A stretch of 58,152 nucleotides of DNA, from positions 1 through 58,152 of the forward strand of contig JAUWCL010000021.1 of assembly GCA_030609325.1 (NCBI GenBank), in the 5' to 3' direction. The notes beneath the pieces are model-generated. The model did not search any database. It saw only the letters and a program-made list of their open reading frames with translations, and was not told the DNA's origin. Position numbers and translations under genes: made by a program. Origin of the DNA: Candidatus Krumholzibacteriota bacterium. GTDB lineage: Bacteria > Krumholzibacteriota > Krumholzibacteriia > Krumholzibacteriales > Krumholzibacteriaceae. Positions 40,250 to 49,900 of the stretch are shown one piece after another. Within the stretch, counting starts at the first letter, position 1, and every line of letters begins with the position of its first letter.

Positions 40250-40948
40250 ATGCCGCTGCAGACGATAGGGATGATCGGAGGGATGAGCTGGACCTCCTCG
40301 GTCGAGTACTACCGTATCATCAACAGGACGGTCCAGGAGCGTAAGGGCGGGAGCAGCTCGGCAAGGCTCGTCATGTTCAGCGTCGACTTTGCCGAACACC
40401 TCGCCATCCACGAGCGGGGTGGTTGGGACGCCGTCGCCGACGAAGTGATCGATATAGCACGTCGCCTGCAGGGGGCGGGAGCGGACTTCCTGATAATGGC
40501 GGTAAACACCGTCCACATTGTGGCGGACAGGGTCGAGGCAGCGGTCGACCTGCCGCTTCTTCATATTGCCGACGCGACGGCTGAAGCGATCAAATCTGAA
40601 GGCTTGCGTAAAGTCGGGCTGCTCGGGACGAAGTACACGATGAGTGAGGATTTCTACCGCGTGCGCCTGAAGGAGAAGCACGGTATCGACGTCGTCATTC
40701 CCTGTGAGGATGACATCGAGAGGATAAATACGATCATCTTCGAGGAGCTCGTCCGCGAGAAGTTCCTCAATCGATCGAGAGATGTCTGCCTCGGTGTGAT
40801 CGACAAGCTTGTCGCAGAGGGCGCCGAGGGAATAGTCCTCGGATGCACCGAGCTGCCCCTGTTGATAAAGGCCGACCAGGTTCCCGTACCCTCCTTCGAC
40901 ACGATGACGATCCACGCGGTCGCCGCGGCCGAAAGGGCGATGGAGTGA
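40250..40948 (+). CDS. Aspartate/glutamate racemase-family protein
   Basis: ATG 40250 (GAAGGAG upstream, 1 base after the peptidase stop) gives 232 residues. Family motifs are IGMIGGMSWTSSVEYYR, LIMAVNTVHIVAD, VGLLGT and IVLGCTELPLL. In this racemase family catalysis normally uses two Cys, or Thr and Cys in the E. coli YgeA type. Here the second Cys is present (GCTELP) but the first position is Val (AVNTVH). Two-base racemisation is therefore questionable; it may use another acid or have a different activity. Coupling to the M28 peptidase suggests joint amino-acid salvage. Confidence 0.82.
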   Translation: MPLQTIGMIGGMSWTSSVEYYRIINRTVQERKGGSSSARLVMFSVDFAEHLAIHERGGWDAVADEVIDIARRLQGAGADFLIMAVNTVHIVADRVEAAVDLPLLHIADATAEAIKSEGLRKVGLLGTKYTMSEDFYRVRLKEKHGIDVVIPCEDDIERINTIIFEELVREKFLNRSRDVCLGVIDKLVAEGAEGIVLGCTELPLLIKADQVPVPSFDTMTIHAVAAAERAME

Positions 40949-41033
40949 TTACCGGGATCATTTTTCCCTGACGAATGTGAAACGTGGACGGATGCAGTTT
41001 GCTGCCTGTAACCCTGTAATATAGAACCGGAGG

Positions 41034-41651
41034 TTATTCATCATTCTTCCGCGCATCAGCGTGGATTTCGATCACCCCGTTCTGCTCGAGCATCTCGACG
41101 AGGTCCAGGATCTCCGGCGAGTATGATTCTTCTACGCCGGCCTTCTCCATGATGGCCGCAGTGCTCATCGGAAAGGCGTTGGGGAAGGGGAGGTGGAAGA
41201 GAAACGCTCCCTGGGCGTTCGTAAGGTTTATCCGCCGTTCCTTCTTTCCCCGTCCCTTGCCCGACCAGATCGTTACCGAGCTGATGCGGTTTCCGCCCCT
41301 CGCCGTGGTGAATATTGCGCCTGAGTTCTTCCTCTCGCGGATCGCTCTGCCGGGCTCTTCCATGGACCTGTCCACGGTCATCCCCTTGAGGTCGATGTCC
41401 ATGGTGATCCTCGATTTCGCCAGCGCGTACCGGAAGTACGGCCTCTTTTTCTCGTAGACCTCTTCTCTGGACAGGATTCCGAGTGACTCCATCGCCTCGA
41501 GGAAGTCCTGTGCCGTGCGTATGTGAAGTCCGAGCCTCGACGCCGCCTCTGAGGCCGAGATGTCGCGGTACCTGGCGAGCAGCTCGAACATATCCCGGGC
41601 ATAATCCTTCGAGATATAATTACCGAGTTTTGCCGCTGTCGCGAAATCCAT
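41034..41651 (-). CDS. Winged-helix transcriptional regulator-like protein
   Basis: 205 residues. The N terminus (ARDMFELLARYRDISASEAA, SRLGLHIRTAQDFLEAMESL, GILSREEVYEKKRPYFRYAL) is a winged helix of the ArsR/IclR kind. A basic middle follows, then a second small helical segment (MSTAAIMEKAGVEESYSPEI) that may form another winged helix. No ligand-binding domain is recognised. It overlaps nothing and is followed on the same strand by no gene; the membrane protein at 41673 lies just upstream and is probably co-transcribed. Confidence 0.6.
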   Translation of the reverse strand: MDFATAAKLGNYISKDYARDMFELLARYRDISASEAASRLGLHIRTAQDFLEAMESLGILSREEVYEKKRPYFRYALAKSRITMDIDLKGMTVDRSMEEPGRAIRERKNSGAIFTTARGGNRISSVTIWSGKGRGKKERRINLTNAQGAFLFHLPFPNAFPMSTAAIMEKAGVEESYSPEILDLVEMLEQNGVIEIHADARKNDE

Positions 41652-41672
41652 CTTGATCCCGTGCTCTCTTGA

Positions 41673-42539
41673 TTATGAGAAAAATCCTGCCTTGACCGCG
41701 TTAAGCCTGTCGATGATCCGCACGGTCTCGCCTCTCCTGTACATATCGAGAAACTCGACGTAGAGGTCGGCCAGCGAGGTGCAGAGCTGGTCGAACGAGA
41801 GGTCGTCGCGGTAGAGATAATAATCGTCCTTCGATATGTTGACAGTGACGTTCCCTTCCGAGTCGAAGCATACCCAGGTGTCCTTCGAGATGTTTCGCGA
41901 TACGTTCCAGAGGTGCCCGAACTCCCTGCCCATCCTGATCGGGACGAGACAGACCCTTTCAGATTCGATGTAGGGGAGGGATATCATGTATTTTCCGCAG
42001 AATCGCGCGAACACGAGGATCTCGTCCCAGGAGTAATCGGCCTTCCCCGATGGGTAGGGCCGCTCCGTGAAGCCGTCTCCGAGGTCCTCGACCGGAGCGG
42101 CGGCGAGCTCGAGGATGTCGCGCCCGCGCCACCTGGCCCTCCTGGTGAACATCAGGTAGAGAAGTGTTGCTATCGACGGGATCGCCAGGATCTCGAAAAG
42201 TCGATAGAAACTCCGGTCCCTCAGGCCGAAGAGGCTGCCCGGGATGCTGGCGAATGCAAGGGTGACGGTGAGCAGGTATACCATCGATGCGATGTACGTC
42301 AGCGATCCCGATCTGCGCTGGGCGGCGAAAGCGAAACCGGTGAATCCGAGAAAGAGGAAGGTGCCAAACCATGCCACGCCGAGCCTGCCGAAGGTGACCG
42401 CCGTGATGGCGATCAGCACCAGGGAGACAAAGGCGGGAAGCAGGCCGACGAGTGAATTGTCGGGCTTGAGCTTCTTTTCGTGACTCATTCTTTTTATCTC
42501 ACTGAAAACAGGTTTCGCACTCTCGAATCTCATCGTCAT
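41673..42539 (-). CDS. Membrane protein of unknown function
   Basis: About 288 residues from ATG 42539; ATG 42488 and TTG 42566 are alternatives and none has a strong ribosome site. Four to five hydrophobic segments lie in the first half (SLVGLLPAFVSLVLIAITAV, YIASMVYLLTVTLAFASIPG, LAIPSIATLLYLMF). A soluble C-terminal half follows with KYMISLPYIESERVCLVPIR and WVCFDSEGNVTVNISKDDYY. No family recognised. It lies 21 bases before the winged-helix gene on the same strand. Confidence 0.6.
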   Translation of the reverse strand: MTMRFESAKPVFSEIKRMSHEKKLKPDNSLVGLLPAFVSLVLIAITAVTFGRLGVAWFGTFLFLGFTGFAFAAQRRSGSLTYIASMVYLLTVTLAFASIPGSLFGLRDRSFYRLFEILAIPSIATLLYLMFTRRARWRGRDILELAAAPVEDLGDGFTERPYPSGKADYSWDEILVFARFCGKYMISLPYIESERVCLVPIRMGREFGHLWNVSRNISKDTWVCFDSEGNVTVNISKDDYYLYRDDLSFDQLCTSLADLYVEFLDMYRRGETVRIIDRLNAVKAGFFS

Positions 42540-42790
42540 GGCAATAAACCCCACATTCTGTTGCAATCATTGCTGATGTATGCTTCAATCATAGTAAAGT
42601 GTAAATTAAATGAATTATACTGTCAAGGGGTAAGACCGGAATTTCCCTATTTTCAGCACCGGCAAGTCCCGGCACGGTGCTCTCCAGGTGTTATATTCCG
42701 TTGAAGAAGGCAGAGATACTCTGCAGGTTCGAATCGGGCAACTTCCGGCAGACACAGAAGATCGTCCTGCTGCGGCACCAGCCGGCAGGA

Positions 42791-43105
42791 TCAGTCGCAG
42801 TAGTCCGGCCGGTCCGAGAGATCTACATCAGGAAATTCGAAGATCAACGGAGTACAGGCACCGGTCCTGATCTCCCGTCTCATGCATCCGTGCTCGCTGC
42901 CTGGCGTCAGCTCCTCCTTATCCGCCCATGCCGCCGGTATGCTGGTCATGCCGAAGATATCGAAGGTCCTTCCCGTATCGGGCCAGGCGGGAAACCGGTA
43001 TCGGTCGGTCGCGCTTGAATCGTCCGGAGCGAAGTCGAAGGTGATGAACACTGCGGTCTCGCACTTTCTGCCGGACGAACTGTCGGGAGTGGAATTCAAG
43101 ACCAT
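42791..43105 (-). CDS. Hypothetical protein, doubtful
   Basis: A 104-residue frame from ATG 43105 reads FITFDFAPDDSSATDRYRFP, then ADKEELTPGSEHGCM to PDVDLSDRPDYCD. It has no recognisable family and lies directly after the tamB-like remnant on the same strand. It could be a small gene or further decayed sequence. The region 42540-42790 holds nothing I can identify. Confidence 0.25.
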   Translation of the reverse strand: MVLNSTPDSSSGRKCETAVFITFDFAPDDSSATDRYRFPAWPDTGRTFDIFGMTSIPAAWADKEELTPGSEHGCMRREIRTGACTPLIFEFPDVDLSDRPDYCD

Positions 43106-43107
43106 GA

Positions 43108-43274
43108 TCAATACTCCCTGCTCCAGTTGATCTCGAGCCCCTGTTCGTACTTGAGCATCGTCCTGCTGTTGATGTACTTGCCAACCGTCAGGGCCGTCCC
43201 CGTGAGCTTGATGTTTATGTCGACGTCAGTCACCTGACCTCGAAGAGCATCTCTCCGATCTCCGGGGAGTCGAA
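43108..43274 (-). pseudogene. TamB/DUF490-like C-terminal remnant
   Basis: On the minus strand, FDSPEIGEMLFEVR (from 43274) is followed, in a different frame, by VTDVDINIKLTGTALTVGKY, INSRTMLKYEQGLEINWSRE, Y and a stop at 43108. Strand patterns such as TVGKYINSRTMLKYEQGLE and a terminal aromatic residue resemble the C-terminal domain of TamB-like translocation/assembly proteins, which are over 1000 residues long. Only the last pieces survive, with at least one frame change and an apparent deletion before the terminal strand. The family call is tentative. Confidence 0.4.
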
Positions 43275-43575
43275 TGCAAATAGAGGCCTGAGTTGCAGGT
43301 ACGGGCACTTTTTACTCCTTTCGGCCGCATGATCCCGCATTCCGGGACCCGAAAAAATGCCGGTCCTGACGTTCCTCGTGATTCCCCGTTTTCACCCGTA
43401 CTGCCGTCGTCGTTTACGATAGTTCCTGTCCCGTTTCGTGCACTCCCGCCCCGGGCATGGAACTTGCCGAAATCCCCCATTACAAGTGCTACTTTTGATT
43501 AATTCTCCACCGCGTGACATTGAATTCTGCCGTTGATCCGTCATCGGCAGCAGATCGGCAGCAGAGGGGGAAACG

Positions 43576-44817
43576 ATGAGCGGATCGAGCAAGGTATACG
43601 TCATCAATCCTGTGGATCCGAAAAGCAGCGTCAATGTGTCTTCTTCGTCCGGGGAGGACGGGAAGGAACTTCCCGAGTATCTCCGGTCCCCCGGAGACGA
43701 CGGGGGAAGCGGTCGGGGAACGTCGCAGACTCGGAAGAACGACAGGCAGTCTGGCGTTACTCTGATCTTCTCGTATCTCGCCGGGCCGCTGTCCCTCCTC
43801 GCGACCCGCAGGGGGCGCAGGAACAGATTCTGGGCGGGACTTTCCGTCCTCAGCATGATTCTTATAATAATCGTCATATGGATGTGGAGAGGCCTCTCCT
43901 ACTGGTCCACGCGGGAAAACCCCGTCGTCGCCGTCATGATTCTCACGGCTGCTGCTGCGGCCATATCCGGTTTCTCCGCGTGGACGAGGGCGGTCGTACT
44001 CGCCGGGCGCTATGAGGGCCCGAGGCTGAGGCGCTCGCCCGCCTGGATGAGAGGACCGTGGGCCGCAGGCCTGTTCGGCATCATCTGTCCGGGCATGGGG
44101 CTGTTCGTCGCCGGGCGCTCGAAGTGCGCGGCGGCGGCTCTATGGATGGCCTGCCTGACCGTTATCTCCCTGCTCGTTCTCTTGAGGGGTGTATGGCTGT
44201 GGAATTTCAACGCGTATGCCGGCGCCTTCGCCGTGAGGCCGGATACGCTCGAGTACGTATTGATGGGTGCGAGTGCGGCGGCGGTTCTGGGAGGGCTGGC
44301 CTGGGTCGTGCAGGCGCTGAATGGGGCGCGCCTTGCCGGACGGGCCTCGAACCGGAAAACGGTTTCACGGAGAAACTGGGCGGTCGTCGCGCTCCTTATT
44401 TCCATTATTGCCTTTTCGATCCTTTCCAGGCCAGCCGTGGTCGCCGAGTCGCTCGACAGGGGCGCGGCAGTCGCCAGCAGCGAAGGCATGAGGATCATAC
44501 CGCTCCACCTCTCGCGGGCGGCGATCCGTCTCGATCCGTCGCGCCCGGGCTACGTCATCAGGGCGATCGGGTTTTACGAGGATTACGGCGATCAGGCAGC
44601 GGCCGATGCGATGCGCCGGGATCTCATCGACCGACTGGAACCGTCGGTGCCGCTGCTCGAAGAGGAAGGCATGGTGATCCCGACGGCCTGGATCCCGGAC
44701 GGCGAGGATGTCATTCCCGCGGCTCCCGATATCGAGACGGTCGACGCGCCGGTCAAAACGACGATCTCCGCCGAGCTGCTGATGCTCGACCGGGAGATGA
44801 GCCGGGCGGTCCCGTGA
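43576..44817 (+). CDS. Multi-pass membrane protein of unknown function
   Basis: 413 residues. A hydrophilic Ser/Gly-rich N terminus of about 60 residues precedes roughly six hydrophobic helices (WAGLSVLSMILIIIVIWMW, VVAVMILTAAAAAISGF, AAGLFGIICPGMGLFVAG, WMACLTVISLLVLL, LMGASAAAVLGGLAWVVQ, WAVVALLISIIAFSIL). A soluble C-terminal region follows (ESLDRGAAVASSEGMRIIPL, IRLDPSRPGYVIRAIGFYED) that resembles TPR-like helices. PGMGLFVAGR is reminiscent of small bacterial membrane modules with a PG-G motif. No function assigned. AGAGGGGGAAACG precedes the ATG. Confidence 0.6.
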   Translation: MSGSSKVYVINPVDPKSSVNVSSSSGEDGKELPEYLRSPGDDGGSGRGTSQTRKNDRQSGVTLIFSYLAGPLSLLATRRGRRNRFWAGLSVLSMILIIIVIWMWRGLSYWSTRENPVVAVMILTAAAAAISGFSAWTRAVVLAGRYEGPRLRRSPAWMRGPWAAGLFGIICPGMGLFVAGRSKCAAAALWMACLTVISLLVLLRGVWLWNFNAYAGAFAVRPDTLEYVLMGASAAAVLGGLAWVVQALNGARLAGRASNRKTVSRRNWAVVALLISIIAFSILSRPAVVAESLDRGAAVASSEGMRIIPLHLSRAAIRLDPSRPGYVIRAIGFYEDYGDQAAADAMRRDLIDRLEPSVPLLEEEGMVIPTAWIPDGEDVIPAAPDIETVDAPVKTTISAELLMLDREMSRAVP

Positions 44818-44819
44818 GG

Positions 44820-44925
44820 AGTCGATGTCGATTTCCGTCTGATCACTGAGCAGTACCATCTTTTTTATCTCATCGAAGCCTGACACCGTTCGGGCGACTT
44901 GGGCATATACGTCTACGAGATGCAC
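44820..44925 (-). other. Possible coding remnant (GerMN-like)
   Basis: Minus-strand frame from GTG 44925: HLVDVYAQVARTVSGFDEIK, KMVLLSDQTEIDID. It reads like the last helix and strand of a small GerMN/sporulation-type lipoprotein domain. Nothing upstream supports a full gene, and downstream it runs antisense into the 43576 gene. Low certainty. Confidence 0.25.
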
Positions 44926-45035
44926 CGGGGCGCGGTTGACGCCGGAACATATTTATCTCCTTGCATCTATTGCCCGAACGGATAGAATCGTATTAAGGGG
45001 ACATTGATAAAGGGACTCGATAAGACGACAATCGC

Positions 45036-45742
45036 ATGGCTGAAGAGAATACAGGAAGAACTGTCCCCCACTACAGGATAATCGAGAAGATCGGCTCCGG
45101 CGGGATGGGCGTGGTTTACAGGGCGGAGGATACAAAGCTCAAACATATCGTCGCACTGAAGTTTCTAACAAGAGGCGCCCTTGCCGACGACAGGGAGAAG
45201 AAACGCTTCATGCACGAGGCGCAGGCCGCCGCGGCCCTGGACCACTCCAACATCTGCACCATCTACGAGATCGAGGAAGAGGGTGACGATGTCTTCATTT
45301 CGATGGCATACATCGAGGGGAAGACCCTGGGGGATAAAACCGGATCTGATCCGCTGCCGCTCGAGCTCGAACTGATCCTCGACAAGGCTCTCGAAAAGGA
45401 TCCGAAGAACCGCTATGGGCATGCCGACGAGCTCCTTACCGACCTTCGCCGCCTCCAGAGTGCTGTTGCCGCCGGATCGTCTCACATGATCCCGGCGGTG
45501 AAGGAACGCAGGCGCAGGAGATGGTATCCGAAAATCCATACGCGCTGTCTGCCCTGGCCCGTGTCCATTCTCTGCGTGGCGATAACGATATGACTATAGA
45601 GTATCTTTCCAGGGCTGTCGACAGGGGTTATGCCGATTACGATCGTGTAAAAAACGACAGCGACCTGGATAACATAAGAGATGATCGGAGATTCGAGCCG
45701 ATTCTAACAAAACTGAAGGACAGGACCGGCAGCCGTGAATGA
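45036..45742 (+). pseudogene. Ser/Thr protein kinase with TPR tail, centre deleted and frameshifted
   Basis: The frame from ATG 45036 starts as a bacterial Hanks-type kinase: YRIIEKIGSGGMGVVYRAED (glycine loop), VALKFL with the ATP-binding Lys, HEAQAAAALDHSNICTIYEI with the alpha-C Glu, and ISMAYIEGKTLGDK. It then jumps to PLPLELELILDKALEKDPKN and RYGHADELLTDLRRL, the end of the C-lobe, omitting the HRD, DFG and APE motifs (roughly 130-150 residues). After about 45515 a different frame carries ALARVHSLRGDNDMTIEYLS, RAVDRGYADYDRVKNDSD, the terminal TPR of such kinases. The protein cannot be an active kinase. The stop overlaps the start of the next gene. Confidence 0.8.
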
Positions 45743-46832
45743 GGAAAGATCGATCCTGTCCGCCGACAGGGACCAGACGGGAGCAGGCCTGCCGGCAGCA
45801 TCGAAGATCCGCAAGGGAGTGCGCTTCTTTCTCACTCTCACTGCGGTGGGCCTTGTCATCGTTCTCTACCGTTCATCGGTCGCCGGGAGTATCGAGAGCC
45901 TTTCCGGATTCAGGTGGCAGTACCTGCTGCTGGCGCTGACGCTCGTGCTGCTCGACTGGTTTCTGGCGGGGCTCCGTATCTATACCTTCGCCGTAAAACT
46001 GCAGCCCGGCATATCATTCGTCGGGTGTGTGAGAGCCGGCCTTGCGAACATCTTCATGGGGGGTGTCACCCCGTCTCAGACGGGTGGTGGGCCGGGGCAG
46101 ATCTACGTATTGCACAAGGAGGGAATGTCCGTATTCGACGCTATGGTCGTCAGCTTTCTCGGGGTGTTCCTGGGAACGGTACTGTTCCTCCCTCTCTTCA
46201 GTCTCCTCTTTCTCCTTGTCTTCGAGCCCGTGTCTGTCGATTTCCGGCTCCAGTACCTGCTCCTGGGATCGTTCGTGATATTCATGTTCTTTATAGTCCT
46301 CGCCGTCGCCGGGCTGGTCAGCCCTGGCTTCGTCAAGAGAACGACAAGGTCCGTTGCCGGGCTGATACCGCCGCTGAACCGATGGCTCGACCGGAAGGGA
46401 TATTTCGATGTCGCGGACGAACTGGTCGACCGCTACAACCGGATGATGAAGTATTTCATCAGGAAGGGGAAGTCGGCGTTCGTCATCGGATTCATCCTCT
46501 CGGCTGCGATCTACATCAACAAGTTCACCATCGCCTGGGTCATCCTGCGGGGGATGGGGATTACAGCCCCATACCCCGAGGTCATCTATACGCAGATCGT
46601 CCTGATAATGATTTTATATTTCGTGCCTTCTCCCGGCGCGGCGGGGCTTGCAGAGATCAGTGCGGCGGAGGTGATGAAGGGAATCGTCCCCGCCGAATGT
46701 GTCGGAGCGTACGTACTTCTCTGGAGACTGTTCACCCTGCTGATCGGGCTTTCCGTCGGCGCGCTCGTGATGGTGCGTTACTTCTACAGGGGCCGGAAGG
46801 AACAGGATCGACAGTCTGTGAATATAACGTAG
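45735..46832 (+). CDS. LPG-synthase-TM/UPF0104-family membrane flippase-like protein
   Basis: 365 residues from GTG 45735 with seven to eight membrane helices. Conserved motifs of the PF03706 family are present: ANIFMGGVTPSQTGGGPGQI near residue 105 and VPSPGAAGLAEISAAEV near 295. This domain occurs alone or as the membrane half of lysylphosphatidylglycerol synthase (MprF), where it flips lipids. The aminoacyl-transferase half is absent, so a lipid or glycolipid flippase role is inferred. It overlaps the end of the kinase remnant by 8 bases. Confidence 0.85.
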   Translation: MNEERSILSADRDQTGAGLPAASKIRKGVRFFLTLTAVGLVIVLYRSSVAGSIESLSGFRWQYLLLALTLVLLDWFLAGLRIYTFAVKLQPGISFVGCVRAGLANIFMGGVTPSQTGGGPGQIYVLHKEGMSVFDAMVVSFLGVFLGTVLFLPLFSLLFLLVFEPVSVDFRLQYLLLGSFVIFMFFIVLAVAGLVSPGFVKRTTRSVAGLIPPLNRWLDRKGYFDVADELVDRYNRMMKYFIRKGKSAFVIGFILSAAIYINKFTIAWVILRGMGITAPYPEVIYTQIVLIMILYFVPSPGAAGLAEISAAEVMKGIVPAECVGAYVLLWRLFTLLIGLSVGALVMVRYFYRGRKEQDRQSVNIT

Positions 46833-46887
46833 TGATGTGGTGGAACTATAAAAACGGTTGAGAATTCAAGCAGGCAGGCATGAAAAA

Positions 46888-46913
46888 CCCCCTCCTGAAC
46901 TTCCCGGAGGGGG
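46888..46913. terminator. Bidirectional terminator
   Basis: CCCCCTCC (46888-46895) pairs with GGAGGGGG (46906-46913), with an A-run on the left and CTTTC on the right. It separates two convergent genes. Confidence 0.75.
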
Positions 46914-46990
46914 CTTTCATCCGCGGGCCGACCGCTGCTGCTTTCGCGGCGCCCGTTCTTCGTTCAGCGATCTTGCTGCTTCGCTGTCCT

Positions 46991-49900
46991 TCAGCTCTTG
47001 TCGGGATCCGCCGGCTTCTTCCAGAGCTTCTTCGGGGGATCCTCGGTGATCTTGTTCATCAGGTACTCGATCGCTTTGTCGAGCTGCGGGTCCTTGCCGC
47101 TGACGACCTCGTCGGGCATGTTCTCGACCACGATATCGGGTGCGACGCCGAATCCCTCGACGTCATACTCACCGTCAGTATTGATGAACCCGATCGTAGG
47201 CACGGTGACGATCCCGCCGTCGATCATCGGGATGTTGCGGTTCATGCCGACGAGTCCGCCCCACGTTCGTTTGCCGATCAGGGGACCGAGACCTGCCTGA
47301 CGGAACATGTACGGAAACGCGTCGCCTCCCGAGCCGGCGCGTTCGTTGATCACGCAGGCGAGATGCCCCACAGGGGCGCTCATCGGGAATCTGCGGACTA
47401 TGCCGTAGCGTGTTCCCCAGAGGCTCTTGAGTTCCTTGCCGAGCCTGTCGACAAAGAGCGAGGGCATCCAGCCGCCGCTGTTGTAGCGAACGTCTATTAC
47501 GATACCGTCCATGTCTGCCTGCGGGAAGAACTGCCTTCCGAACTCGTAGAGGCCGGTGACGGCCGTGCTCGGCACGTGGACGTAGCCGATTTCGCCGCCG
47601 GAGACGGCGAGGCACTTCTGCCTGTTTCCCTCGACCCAGTCCTCATAGCGCAGGTTGATGTCGCTTTTGACCGGTACGACCGTGAAGTCCTTCGCGTCCT
47701 TGCCGCCGGTTTCCTTGCTGATCTTCAGAACGGTCTGGTGACCGGCCGTGTTCTCGAGCAGATCGAACGGGTTGGCCGGGTACTTCAGCTCGACGCCGTT
47801 GATGGCGATCAGGTAGTCGCCCTCGTTGATGTCGAGACCCGGCTGGTTCAGCGGGGCCTTGAAGAGGGCTTCCCAGTTGCGTCCCGTGTAGATCTTCGAG
47901 AAGCGGTAACGGCCGCTCTTCCTGTCGATCTCGAAATCGCAGCCGAGCTTGCCGTTTGAGACCCTCGTAGACCTCGGATAATAGTCGCCGCCGCCCACGT
48001 AGGCGTGGCCGATGTTCAACTCGGCGATCATCTCGCCGATGATGTAGTTGAGATCGTCCCTGTTGGTCAGGTAGGGGAGCAGCTCCCCGTAGCGCTTCTT
48101 CATCTTCTTCCAGTCCACGCCGTGCATGTTGTCGACGTAGAAGAAGTTGCGCTCCATCCTCCAGACCTCGTTGAATATCTGCTTCCACTCCTTGAGGGGG
48201 TCGATCTTCATCCTGAGGTTCTTCGTGTTGATCTTGCCGTCCCCGACCTTCTTGCCGGGTGCGATTTCGATGATGCCGTACTGGTCGCGGGCCGCGTAGA
48301 TAAGCTTCTTGCCGTCGGCGGAGATGTCGTATCCGTTGATCCCCGAGATGACGGTCTTCGACTCGCGCTTCTCGAGGTCCCAGTACTTGACGGCGACCTC
48401 GATCCGGCCGTTGGGCGGGCCGAAAGTCATCGGCGGCACGCTGAACTGGGCGTAGAGGAGCTTGTCCTCGAGGCCGACCAGACCGGCGAAATTGCCCGAT
48501 CCGACAGGGAGAACTACAGTCCTCGAGTCGAATCCCTCCAGGTCGATCTCGAAGTCTTTATCCTTCTCGGCTTCCTCTTCCTTGTCGCCGTTCTTCTTTT
48601 CGTCCTTGCCATTCTTCTCGTTGGCCTTCTCTTCCTTCTTCTCTTCGCCGCCGTTCTCTTCCTTCTTTTCCTCGTCCTCCTTCACCTCGACCTCGTCGCT
48701 CTCGGGAGCGAGTATGGAGGGGGTGTCGGCCTTGAGGGTTACGGCGCAGATAACCGATGGCATCTCGTACTTGACGTCGAACTCGAAGTTGTGGAACGAG
48801 AAGTTGATTGAACGGTCCGAGACGAAGTAGAGATACTTCCCGCCGGGATCGAAGAACGGATTGTAGTCATTGTACATGTCGCCGGTGACCTTGTGCGATC
48901 TGTCTTCGTCGATGTTGTAGAGATAGATAGACGAATATCCGAGATGGTTGTTCTTCGTGTATGCGATCCACTTCGAGTCGGCCGCCCACGAGTAACTCCC
49001 GATGTCAAACAGCGGGTCTTCGTCGATCACGACGATTTTCTTCGCCTCGATGTCGACGTAGTAGAGCTGGTATGTCTCGTCGTGGAAGAGGATCTTCCTG
49101 CTGTCGGGCGACCAGGTGATGACCCAGGGATAGTTGCCCAGGCCCTTCGTAATCTGGTTTTCCTCGCCCGTGCCGGCCGACTTGATCGTGCAGATCTCGT
49201 ACTGTCCGGATCTGTCAGAGAGGTATGCGACCCACTTTCCGTCCGGCGAATACGCGGGGCTGCGTTCGCGCACTCCAGACGTGTTAGTAAGATTGCGTAC
49301 CTCCCCCTTCTCGGCGGGGACGGTGAAAACATCGCCCCTGGCGCCGAAAATCGCCCTCTTGCCGGTACTGGAGATGTTGAAATACCTGATGTGGCGTGAG
49401 GCGTTGACGTAGCGCGGCCTGCGCCAGGTGTGGTCGCTGGGTACCGATACTCTGATCCTGTTCGATTTTTCTGTTATGAGATCGAGTGCGTAGAGGTAGC
49501 CGCCGTTCTCGTAGACGATCGCGTCGCCGCCGAGACTGGGCCACTTCACGTCGTATTCCCTGTGATTGGTTATCTTCGTGATCTTGCGGGACTCGAGCTC
49601 GAGACAGTAGATATTCATCGTATGCTCGCGGTCCGATATGAAGTAGATCTTGTTCTCTCCGTACCACATCGGGAAGGCGTCGGTGCCCTCGAACTCTGTA
49701 AGCTTTGCCGACTCGTTCCTCTTGAAGTCATAGAGCCATATGTCCTGGGCCATTCCGCCCTTGTATCTTTTCCAGGTGCGGAATTCGCGCCCCCACCTGT
49801 TATAGGCGATCTTGCTGCCGTCGGGCGAGTAGGATGTGAGCTCTCCCTCGAACAGGGGCAGCGCTTCGGGGTATCCGCCCCCGGTACCGATCGTGTAGAG

